DNA from: Clostridia bacterium | Lineage (GTDB): Bacteria > Bacillota_A > Clostridia > Oscillospirales > CAG-272 | DNA length: 51,580 bases | Direction of reading: 5' to 3' | Assembly: GCA_017468115.1 (NCBI GenBank) | Contig: JAFUJS010000024.1 | Coordinates: 1-51,580, forward strand | Shown: one piece after another, positions 32,550 through 39,943 of the stretch | Position numbering within the stretch: position 1 is the stretch's first letter | Layout: each line of letters opens with the position of its first letter | Made by a program: the position numbers and the translations under genes | Notes under the pieces: generated by a model | What the model saw: only the letters and a program-made list of their open reading frames with translations | Databases searched by the model: none | What the model was told of the DNA's origin: nothing

Positions 32550-34512
32550 AATCTAATTCAAATGCACCGGTGTAAAGTTGATAATATTTGCCCTTTTCTG
32601 CAATAAGGTCCTCGTGCGAGCCACGCTCAATTATGCGACCCTTTTCAAGCACCATAATTACATCGGAGTTTTTGATAGTAGAAAGTCGGTGCGCAATAAC
32701 AAATACAGTTCTTCCCTTCATAAGAGAGTCCATACCGGCAGATACAATAGACTCTGTTCTTGTATCAATAGAGGAGGTAGCCTCGTCAAGAATCATAACA
32801 GGGGGGTCTGCAACTGCAGCACGGGCAATGGAAATAAGCTGTCTTTGTCCCTGTGAAAGACCGCTGCCGCCGCCTGTAAGCATTGTGTTGTAGCCGTCAG
32901 GCAGCATCTCAATAAAGGAGTGAGCATTTGCCAGCTTAGCAGCCTCAATACATTCCTCGTCGGTTGCATCAAACCTACCATAGCGAATGTTGTCCATTAC
33001 AGTTCCTGTAAATAGATTTACATCCTGTAAAACCACACCGAGAGAACGGCGCAGGTCGTCCTTTTTGATTTTGTTAATGTTAATTCCGTCATACCTTATT
33101 TTACCGTCAGCAATATCATAGAATCGGTTAATAAGATTGGTAATTGTAGTTTTACCGGCACCCGTTGCACCAACAAATGCAATTTTTTGTCCAGGTTCAG
33201 CAAACAGAGTAATGTCGTGTAGAACAATCTTGTCCTCAACATAGCCAAAGTCAACCATATCCATGCGCACATCTCCCGTCAGCCTTGTGTAGGTAACGGT
33301 GCCGTCGCCATGTGGATGCTTCCAAGCCCAAATGCCTGTATGCTTATTTGCTTCTTTGATATTTCCGTTTTCGTCAAGCTCAGCATCAACAAGAGTTACA
33401 TAACCATTGTCAACCTCAGGCTCCTCGTCAAGCATATCAAATATACGCTCAGCACCGGCAAGACCCATAATAATAGCATTAGCCTGCTGTGAAAGAGTAG
33501 AGAGGTTGTTGGTAAATTGTTTAGACATGCCAATAAATGCAATTACTGTTGGGATGTTAAGCTCCATGCCGGAAATAGACCAGTTTGGAACATTGAATTG
33601 AACAAGTAAAATACCTGCAAAGACAATAAGCACATATAAAATATGACCTATATTGTTAATGATAGGCATAAGTGTGTTTGCATACTTATTTGCCTTTGTT
33701 GCGTCATTACAAAGCTGTGTATTTAGCCTGTCAAACTCTTCAATACTCTTTTTCTCGTGATTAAATACCTTAACAACCTTTTGACCATTAATCATTTCCT
33801 CAACATAGCCCTCGGTTTTACCAAGAGAAATCTGTTGCTTCATAAAGTATTTGGAGCCGCCGCCACCAATTACCTTAGTAACAATAGTGATTGCAATAAC
33901 TCCGACTACCACAACAAGGGTCATCCAGCCGCTCATAAAGAGCATAAAGAAGGCAACAGTAATAAGAGTTACAGAAGCGGTTATAATTTGCGGAATTGAT
34001 TGAGAAACAAGCTGTCTTAATGTGTCAATATCATTTGTGTAATGAGACATAATGTCGCCGTGGGTATTTCTATCAAAATATTTGATAGGAAGCTTCTGCA
34101 TTTTTGAGAACATAAGGCAACGCATCTTGTGCAAAAAGCCCTGAGTAACAGTAGCCATAGTTCTTGTGTATATAAATGAAGAAATAAGTCCTACGACGTA
34201 AATACCAATTAGTATAGAAACGGTGGTTATAATGTGCGGGAAATACGTGTCAAGCGCCTCTTGTACGCCGCTAAGCTCCCCGTTGGAAATGCCCTTTAGT
34301 GCCTTGTCAACGTAATCAAGCACGGTTCTTTGGAAAATAGAAGGGGAGGCCTGTGCCATAGCGCTTAGCACTATACAAATTCCTACAAGAATGATAGGAC
34401 CCTTGTAAAACTGGAACAAGTATTTAATAACACGTCCAAAGGTACCCTTTTTAACCTTCTTTTGTGGTCTTCCCATAACAGGTCCACGTGGATTTTTCAT
34501 TGGCTTATTCAT
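32548..34512 (-). CDS. Heterodimeric ABC exporter half, canonical ATP site subunit
   Basis: The 654-aa protein has a six-helix exporter domain (~40-340) and a C-terminal ATPase. Walker A GATGAGKTT, signature LSQGQRQL, Walker B VMILDEATSSIDT and the H-loop AHRLST are intact. Between the membrane part and ATPase lies an insertion containing TGIWAWKHPHGDGTVTYT, seen in this Firmicutes subfamily. Its start overlaps the stop of its partner gene by eight bases. Such pairs export drugs, peptides or lipids; the substrate is not predictable here. Confidence 0.9.
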   Translation of the reverse strand: MNKPMKNPRGPVMGRPQKKVKKGTFGRVIKYLFQFYKGPIILVGICIVLSAMAQASPSIFQRTVLDYVDKALKGISNGELSGVQEALDTYFPHIITTVSILIGIYVVGLISSFIYTRTMATVTQGFLHKMRCLMFSKMQKLPIKYFDRNTHGDIMSHYTNDIDTLRQLVSQSIPQIITASVTLITVAFFMLFMSGWMTLVVVVGVIAITIVTKVIGGGGSKYFMKQQISLGKTEGYVEEMINGQKVVKVFNHEKKSIEEFDRLNTQLCNDATKANKYANTLMPIINNIGHILYVLIVFAGILLVQFNVPNWSISGMELNIPTVIAFIGMSKQFTNNLSTLSQQANAIIMGLAGAERIFDMLDEEPEVDNGYVTLVDAELDENGNIKEANKHTGIWAWKHPHGDGTVTYTRLTGDVRMDMVDFGYVEDKIVLHDITLFAEPGQKIAFVGATGAGKTTITNLINRFYDIADGKIRYDGININKIKKDDLRRSLGVVLQDVNLFTGTVMDNIRYGRFDATDEECIEAAKLANAHSFIEMLPDGYNTMLTGGGSGLSQGQRQLISIARAAVADPPVMILDEATSSIDTRTESIVSAGMDSLMKGRTVFVIAHRLSTIKNSDVIMVLEKGRIIERGSHEDLIAEKGKYYQLYTGAFELD

Positions 34513-36331
34513 CGTCAGAATCCCCCTTTCCCTTAGTTTGAGAAACGAAGATTTCTTTGTAAATCTCGTTATTTTCTACAAGATAATCGTGGGTGCCAAG
34601 ACCGTTAATCTTACCATCATCAATAATGATAATCAAATCAGCATCCTGAACACTTGAAATTCTTTGAGCAATAATAATTTTTGTGGTGTTTGGAATTTCC
34701 TCGCTCATAGCCTTACGAATGAAGGCATCAGTACGAGTATCAACAGCACTTGTAGAGTCATCAAGAATAAGTATTTTTGGTTTTTTGAGAAGAGCGCGGG
34801 CAATACAAAGCCTTTGCTTTTGTCCACCGGAAAGGTTAGTACCCCCTTGCTCGACATAGTGGTCGTAGCCGTCTGGGAAGGAAACGATAAAATCGTGTGC
34901 TTGGGAAAGCTTGCACGCCCTTTCCATTTCCTCGTCGGTAGCGTTTTCATTACCCCAGCGTAGATTGTCCTTAATCGTGCCGGAGAATAATACATTCTTT
35001 TGAAGCACAATGCCAACAGCATCACGCAGCGCCTCAACATCATATTCTCTTACATCGTGTCCGCCGACCTTAACACAGCCCTCGGTAACATCATAAAGTC
35101 GAGGTAGGAGCTGAATAAGCGTGGACTTTGAAGAGCCGGTGCCGCCAATGATACCAACAGTTTGTCCGGATTTTATGGAGAGATTGATGTCTTTAAGGGC
35201 ATACTTTTCTGCACGCTGTGCGTATTTAAAGCTTACATTTTCGTATTCGATATCGCCGTTTTCAACGGACATAATTGGATTTTCAGGATTTTCAATAGTG
35301 GATTTTTCGTTGAGAACCTCGCAAATACGATTTGCGCTTTCAACAGACATTGTTGTCATAACAAAAATCATAGAAAGCATCATAAGGCTCATAAGAATTT
35401 GCATACCGTAGGTAAGAGTAGCAGTAAAATCGCCAACAGCAAATGATTGACCATTTGTGCTGATAATTAGGTAAGAGCCAAACAAGCAAACAGAAACCAT
35501 TACTATATACATGCATAGCTGCATAATGGGGTTGTTGAAAGCAAGTATTTTTTCAGCTCTGACAAAATCCCCTGCAACATCACCTGATGCCTTTTCAAAC
35601 TTGTCAGTCTCGTGCTCCTCACGAACAAAGGATTTAACAACCCTCATGCCGTGTACATTTTCCTGTACAGAGGCATTTAATGTATCGTATTTTTTGAATA
35701 CCTTTCTGAAAATAGGCATTGCCTTTTTGGAAATCATAATAAGACCAAACAGCAAAATAGGAATAACAACCACGAAAACAAGCGCCATAACACCGCCACG
35801 AATGAAAGCAAGAGTTACAGATACAATGAACATCAGAGGGGAGCGAATAGCAGTTCTGATAATCATCATAAATGATTGCTGAACATTAGTTACATCGGTG
35901 GTTAAGCGAGTAACAAGGCTTGAGGTGGAAAACTTATCAATGTTTTCGAATGAAAATCCGGAGGAGCTTTCATATAATTCCTTTCTCAGGTTCTTCGCAA
36001 AGCCACAGGATGCCTTAGCACAGTGTATTCCTGCCAATGCGCCGAATAAGAGAGAGAGAACAGCTAAAACAACAAGAACGGAGCAATAAACTGCAATAAT
36101 GCCAATACTGTTGCTTTCCTCAATGCCAAGAGACAAAATCAAATTAATCAGCTGGGGCCTAGATGAGCCCTCTGTTTTGTTTGTGTATTCGATAAAGGTT
36201 ATCAAATCGGCTGTCAAAAAGGGAATCAAGCATTCCATAATTACTTCAAGAGCAACTAACAAGGGAGATAATATGGAAGATGTCTTATATTCGCCTATAC
36301 ATTTGCTTAGTCTTTTGATATTTGCAAACAT
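34505..36331 (-). CDS. Heterodimeric ABC exporter half, degenerate ATP site subunit
   Basis: The 608-aa protein has a membrane domain, then an ATPase with Walker A GGTGSSKST (S in place of the sixth-position G), signature LSGGQKQRLCIARAL and Walker B ILILDDSTSAVDT, in which the catalytic Glu is Asp. Heterodimeric exporters such as TM287/288 typically have one degenerate site like this, and the partner supplies the working one. ATG 36331 is chosen from AAAGGATG upstream and because upstream in-frame starts fall within promoter DNA. It is the first gene of a two-gene operon. Confidence 0.9.
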   Translation of the reverse strand: MFANIKRLSKCIGEYKTSSILSPLLVALEVIMECLIPFLTADLITFIEYTNKTEGSSRPQLINLILSLGIEESNSIGIIAVYCSVLVVLAVLSLLFGALAGIHCAKASCGFAKNLRKELYESSSGFSFENIDKFSTSSLVTRLTTDVTNVQQSFMMIIRTAIRSPLMFIVSVTLAFIRGGVMALVFVVVIPILLFGLIMISKKAMPIFRKVFKKYDTLNASVQENVHGMRVVKSFVREEHETDKFEKASGDVAGDFVRAEKILAFNNPIMQLCMYIVMVSVCLFGSYLIISTNGQSFAVGDFTATLTYGMQILMSLMMLSMIFVMTTMSVESANRICEVLNEKSTIENPENPIMSVENGDIEYENVSFKYAQRAEKYALKDINLSIKSGQTVGIIGGTGSSKSTLIQLLPRLYDVTEGCVKVGGHDVREYDVEALRDAVGIVLQKNVLFSGTIKDNLRWGNENATDEEMERACKLSQAHDFIVSFPDGYDHYVEQGGTNLSGGQKQRLCIARALLKKPKILILDDSTSAVDTRTDAFIRKAMSEEIPNTTKIIIAQRISSVQDADLIIIIDDGKINGLGTHDYLVENNEIYKEIFVSQTKGKGDSDDE

Positions 36332-36368
36332 AAAATCATCCTTTCTTTTATTAAAATATAACATTACA

Positions 36369-36397
36369 ATTATAAACCCAACAAAAACGGATGTCAA
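36369..36397 (-). promoter_or_regulatory. Consensus promoter of the ABC exporter operon
   Basis: On the minus strand TTGACA (36397-36392), 17 bp, TATAAT (36374-36369): perfect sigma-A consensus about 38 nt upstream of ATG 36331. Confidence 0.85.
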
Positions 36398-36433
36398 CAA
36401 ATTTTAACATTTTTTAAGGTGAATTTTTTGTAA

Positions 36434-36457
36434 AAAAAGGAAGCAAAAGCTCCCTTT
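36434..36457 (-). terminator. Terminator after mrnC
   Basis: On the minus strand AAAGGGAGC, TTTT loop, GCTTCCTTT with one G-T pair, then a T-run into the ABC promoter region. Confidence 0.75.
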
Positions 36458-36461
36458 AGGA

Positions 36462-36836
36462 TTAAAGCTGTGGGTATGAAAGGGCAAAAAGCACCTTGAT
36501 TCTGTCCTCGTACCCCTTAAGTCTAAGGTAACCAAAAATTGCTTCAAAGCCTGTTGCTACCTTGTATTCCAGAGGGGAAGCGCTTTTTGGTATATTCAAA
36601 TGAGAGGAGTTTTTTCCCCTTCTGAATATTGCGGCTTCCTCATCGGTAAGAAAGGCCTCGATGTTGCCAAATGCCTTGTATTGGTTAACTGCGGTAACAT
36701 AATTCAAAGCTTCCTTGTTTAGATTTGCGGACTTTTCAAAGCCCTTTCTTACTAAAGCCTCACGCACAAGGCACTCAAGGACAGAGTCCCCAAGATAAGC
36801 AAGCGCACCAGCACTGGTTTGTGTAATATCAATCAT
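36462..36836 (-). CDS. mrnC: Mini-ribonuclease III
   Basis: The 124-aa protein is an RNase III catalytic domain without the double-stranded-RNA-binding domain. It has AYLGDSVLECLVREALV (acidic catalytic residues), a RRGKNS motif and ATGFEAIFGYLRLKG, the equivalent of the second acidic helix. In B. subtilis it matures the ends of 23S rRNA. Usually it follows cysS, but no cysS is here. A minus-strand promoter (TTGATT 36888-36883, 18 bp, TAAAAT 36864-36859) precedes it, so it is monocistronic. Confidence 0.93.
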   Translation of the reverse strand: MIDITQTSAGALAYLGDSVLECLVREALVRKGFEKSANLNKEALNYVTAVNQYKAFGNIEAFLTDEEAAIFRRGKNSSHLNIPKSASPLEYKVATGFEAIFGYLRLKGYEDRIKVLFALSYPQL

Positions 36837-36897
36837 AGCGTAAACCTCACTTTTCTATATTTTAACATACATTCAGCTGCTTAATCAAGTAATAGAC

Positions 36898-36926
36898 TTG
36901 AAAAAAAAGTAAAAATATGCTAAAAT
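36898..36926 (+). promoter_or_regulatory. Promoter of the GlpA-like operon
   Basis: TTGAAA (36898-36903), 17 bp, TAAAAT (36921-36926). It overlaps any upstream in-frame start and supports ATG 36959 (SD aaaaggagg). Confidence 0.65.
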
Positions 36927-36958
36927 TAATCGTACCTTTCCTAAAAAGGAGGTTTGAA

Positions 36959-38413
36959 ATGTCTAAAAAAGTATATGATGTTGCCATAATCGGCGCCGGA
37001 ATTGTCGGCACTATGACAGCATTCTATCTTAGTAAATATAATGTTAAAGCCGTTGTATTAGAGGCAGGAATTGATATTGCATCAGGCACCACCCGTGCCA
37101 ACTCTGCCATAATTCATGCAGGCTATGATGCACCGGAGGGCAGCCTGAAGGCTAAGCTTAATGTTAAGGGTGCAAAAATGGTAGGTCCAATAGCCAAGCA
37201 GTTGGGTGTGCACTATAAAAAGTGCGGCTCTCTTGTTTTGGGCTACAATAAGAAGGACTTAAACCACCTAAAAATCCTACTTGTACGTGGTAAGAAAAAC
37301 GGCGTACGCGGTCTTGAAATTTTGACTCAATCTCAGCTTCGTAAAATTGAGCCAAATGTATCAAGAGATGCAAAATATGCACTTTATGCGCCATCTGCAG
37401 GCATTGTTTGTCCATACGACCTGGCATACGCAGTTGGCGAAAATTCATGTACAAACGGTGTAGATTACATTTTTGAATATAAGGTTGACAAGATTGAAAA
37501 GAATCAGAGAAATTACCTTCTGTATTCAAATGACAGAGTAGTTAAGGCGAAATATGTTGTCAATGCAGCGGGTTTATATTCCGACGAAATTGCCGAAATG
37601 CTGGGAGACCCATTGCCGTTTAAGATTATACCTCGCCGTGGAGAGTATCTATTGCTTGATAAATCTGAGGGCAAGGTGGTTAATCATACATTGTTTGTAA
37701 CCCCAAGCGAGAAGGGAAAGGGCATATTGGTTTCCCCAACCGTTGACGGAAATATACTTGTGGGTCCTAACGCAAATGTAGTAGAATCCAAGGCTGACAC
37801 AGGCGTTACCGTTGAGGGCGTGCGCGAAATTTCCGAGGGCGCTCGTGGAATGGTGCCAAGCATCAATCTGAACACAGTAATTACAACCTTTGCAGGTGTG
37901 CGCTCCACACCTACAAGCGGAGACTTTTTCATACAAGAATCTAAAGCCTTCCCACGTTTTGTACATGCAGCAGGAATTGAGTCTCCCGGACTTGCCTCAT
38001 CCCCTGCCATTGGAGAATACATAGTAAATATTCTTGACCGTGCAGGACTAAAGCTAGCGGAAAAAGAGGATTATATTCCTACCAGAACAAGGGATGGCAA
38101 CTGCAAGCTCTTTGTCGATATGACAGAATCCGAAAAGAGAAATGCAGTAAGGAAGGACCCTCGCTATGCAAAAATCGTTTGCCGCTGTGAGATGGTTACA
38201 GAGGGCGATATAGTTAACGCAATTAAAAGACCGATTCCTGCACACACAATTGATATGGTTAAGCGCCGTACACGTGCAGGCATGGGCAGATGTCAGGGTG
38301 GATATTGCCGTGCTAAGGTTGCAGCAATCATTGCACGAGAGCTGAATATCAAAATCTCTGAGGTTAAAAAGTTTACATCAAATTCAAATGTTATTGGAGG
38401 AAGAACGAAATGA
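36959..38413 (+). CDS. FAD-dependent glycerol-3-phosphate dehydrogenase-type oxidoreductase with BFD domain
   Basis: The 484-aa protein has an N-terminal FAD Rossmann motif (DVAIIGAGIVGTMTAFYL), a DAO fold, and a C-terminal Fer2_BFD-type [2Fe-2S] domain with CRCEMVTEGDIVNAI and GMGRCQGGYC. This is the GlpA-like architecture used by Firmicutes for glycerol-3-phosphate oxidation with an FAD reductase and DUF1667 partner; L-2-hydroxyglutarate oxidase-type activity is the alternative. It begins a three-gene operon, overlapping the next gene by four bases. No glpK or glpF is nearby. Confidence 0.88.
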   Translation: MSKKVYDVAIIGAGIVGTMTAFYLSKYNVKAVVLEAGIDIASGTTRANSAIIHAGYDAPEGSLKAKLNVKGAKMVGPIAKQLGVHYKKCGSLVLGYNKKDLNHLKILLVRGKKNGVRGLEILTQSQLRKIEPNVSRDAKYALYAPSAGIVCPYDLAYAVGENSCTNGVDYIFEYKVDKIEKNQRNYLLYSNDRVVKAKYVVNAAGLYSDEIAEMLGDPLPFKIIPRRGEYLLLDKSEGKVVNHTLFVTPSEKGKGILVSPTVDGNILVGPNANVVESKADTGVTVEGVREISEGARGMVPSINLNTVITTFAGVRSTPTSGDFFIQESKAFPRFVHAAGIESPGLASSPAIGEYIVNILDRAGLKLAEKEDYIPTRTRDGNCKLFVDMTESEKRNAVRKDPRYAKIVCRCEMVTEGDIVNAIKRPIPAHTIDMVKRRTRAGMGRCQGGYCRAKVAAIIARELNIKISEVKKFTSNSNVIGGRTK

Positions 38414-39420
38414 GCAAGGCAGTAAAAAAGAGACTCGTTATAATCGGTTCGGGACCGGCTGGTCTGTCCTGTGCTCTAAGTGCGCTCAAAAACGGAATTT
38501 CCAAAGAAAACATCTTGATTTTGGAAAGAGAAGAGGAGCTTGGCGGTACACTGAATTTGTGTATTCATCCGGGCTTTGGCAAGGATAATAAAACAGGTAC
38601 AGAGCTGGCGACAGAGCTTGCAGACAAGGTAAGAGAAGCAGGCATTTCCTGCATGACAAGCACAACTGTTTTGTCAATAGACAAAAAGAAAATAATCACC
38701 CTTATTTCTCCGGAGCTTGGTTATGTTAAAATCACCGCCGAGGCAATAGTTTTGGCAACAGGCTGTCGTGAAAGGTCCAGGGGCGGCTTGTCAATCGGCG
38801 GCACTCGTCCTGCAGGAATTTTGTCCGCAGGCACAGCACAGCGCTTTATCAACTTTGACGGCTATATGCCGGGCGAAAAGACCATAGTTGTTGGTACAAC
38901 CGACCTTGCGCTTGTAATTGCAAGGCGCATTACCCTTGAGGGCGGACAGGTTGTGTTTGTTTGCGATTCAAAGAAAAAACCACAAAGTGAAAGAGTTAAG
39001 GTGGGAGAGTGCCTTGACTACTTTAACATTCCTCTAAAGCTTCACACCACTATTACCAGGATTTTCGGTAAGGACAGAATAGAGGGCGTCGAAATAGCAG
39101 AGCTTGATAAAAAGGGCAGACCAATTAAGGAAACAAAGGAAAGGGTAGAGTGCGATTCCCTTGTTTATTCCTGCGGCTTCATTCCCGAAAACGAGCTGGC
39201 AATTAAACTGGGTATCGAAATGAGACAGGCGACACATGGTCCACGTACCTCAAGAAAAATGGAAACCAGCATCGACGGTGTTTTCTCCTGTGGAAACTCT
39301 CGTGTAATACACGACGATGTTGACGATATCATATACGACGGTAAAATGGCGGGCAAATATGTATCCGAGCATTTGAAGGCTCTTGATAAAGAGAAAAAGA
39401 AGAAAAAGGAGAAGAAATAA
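38410..39420 (+). CDS. NAD(P)/FAD-dependent oxidoreductase, electron partner of the GlpA-like protein
   Basis: The 336-aa protein carries an FAD-binding motif LVIIGSGPAGLSCALSAL, a NAD-binding region near residue 160 (EKTIVVGTTDLALVIARRI, missing the usual third glycine) and ends with the GVFSCGNSRVIHDDVDDI FAD block. It has no redox CxxC. Beside a GlpA-like and a DUF1667 gene it probably moves electrons from the dehydrogenase to a cellular acceptor. The tail is Lys-rich (KEKKKKKEKK). It overlaps its neighbours by four and one bases, so the operon is tightly coupled. Confidence 0.85.
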   Translation: MSKAVKKRLVIIGSGPAGLSCALSALKNGISKENILILEREEELGGTLNLCIHPGFGKDNKTGTELATELADKVREAGISCMTSTTVLSIDKKKIITLISPELGYVKITAEAIVLATGCRERSRGGLSIGGTRPAGILSAGTAQRFINFDGYMPGEKTIVVGTTDLALVIARRITLEGGQVVFVCDSKKKPQSERVKVGECLDYFNIPLKLHTTITRIFGKDRIEGVEIAELDKKGRPIKETKERVECDSLVYSCGFIPENELAIKLGIEMRQATHGPRTSRKMETSIDGVFSCGNSRVIHDDVDDIIYDGKMAGKYVSEHLKALDKEKKKKKEKK

Positions 39421-39641
39421 TGGGCATAGTAGTTACAACCACTATAAAAATCAATAGCGAATTAATAAAGCTTCTCCCTGTGAAAACCTCTCGCCCCGTT
39501 TTACAAAAGGATATTGAGGAGATTATGAAGGAAATATCCAAAATGGTGGTGGAGCCACCCTTCAAAAACGGAGACGTAGTTGTAAAGAACATTTGCGGCA
39601 AGGAAGTTGACCTTGTTGCAACGAAAAATGTAGAGCGTTAA
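39420..39641 (+). CDS. DUF1667 protein lacking the N-terminal cysteine-rich half
   Basis: The 73-aa protein corresponds to the C-terminal half of DUF1667: VTTTIKINSELIKLLPVKTSRPVLQKDIEEIMKEI and PPFKNGDVVVKNICGKEVDLVAT. In the usual ~115-120-aa protein this half is preceded by a CxxCPxGC-type metal-binding segment, which is absent here; only one Cys remains. The ATG overlaps the FAD reductase stop (TAATG), so translational coupling is clear and the short form is not an artefact of start choice. Role in the Glp-type complex unknown. Confidence 0.82.
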   Translation: MGIVVTTTIKINSELIKLLPVKTSRPVLQKDIEEIMKEISKMVVEPPFKNGDVVVKNICGKEVDLVATKNVER

Positions 39642-39668
39642 AAAAATCAAAAAAATTAAAAAAAGGTA

Positions 39669-39697
39669 TTGCAAACTAAAAAAAACTGTGTTACAAT
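39669..39697 (+). promoter_or_regulatory. tRNA-Leu promoter
   Basis: TTGCAA (39669-39674), 17 bp, TACAAT (39692-39697), 13 nt upstream of the tRNA. Confidence 0.7.
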
Positions 39698-39710
39698 ATT
39701 CTAGCACTTA

Positions 39711-39797
39711 GCCGGTGTGATGGAATTGGCAGACGTGCCGGACTCAAAATCCGGTGGTAGCGATACCGTATCGGTTCGACCCCGATCACCGGCACCA
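39711..39797 (+). tRNA. tRNA-Leu (anticodon CAA)
   Basis: The acceptor stem GCCGGTG pairs with CACCGGC; the anticodon stem CCGGA/TCCGG encloses CTCAAAA, giving anticodon CAA for UUG codons. A long variable arm (GGTAGCGATACC region) marks a class II tRNA, and the T-arm is GTATCGGTTCGACCCCGAT-like. CCA is encoded at 39795-39797. Confidence 0.97.
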
Positions 39798-39798
39798 T

Positions 39799-39833
39799 AA
39801 AAATGAGCTCAAATACAGGGCTCATTTTTTTAT
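39799..39833 (+). terminator. Intrinsic terminator after tRNA-Leu
   Basis: AAAAATGAGC (39799-39808) pairs with GCTCATTTTT (39820-39829), followed by more T. Confidence 0.85.
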
Positions 39834-39882
39834 TTTCGCACTAAATATGCTGAAGTAAATTGGAAAATAACTCAAATGGCTA

Positions 39883-39911
39883 TTTACAATTATTCTTGAT
39901 TATGTTATACT
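39883..39911 (+). promoter_or_regulatory. Promoter of the PcrA-type helicase gene
   Basis: TTTACA (39883-39888), 17 bp, TATACT (39906-39911). The start of transcription near 39918 rules out ATG 39917 as the translation start. Confidence 0.65.
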
Positions 39912-39943
39912 ATTGAATGATATTTGAATGGATGGAAAAACAA

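Noticed and set aside
32548..36331. ABC pair considered as export partner of the acyl/lipid operon
   Set aside because: It is ~8 kb away with its own promoter and unrelated genes between; no link is visible.
39917..39943. Longer N-terminus for the PcrA-type helicase
   Set aside because: ATG 39917 lies at the predicted transcription start; ATG 39944 has the SD-like GGATGG.
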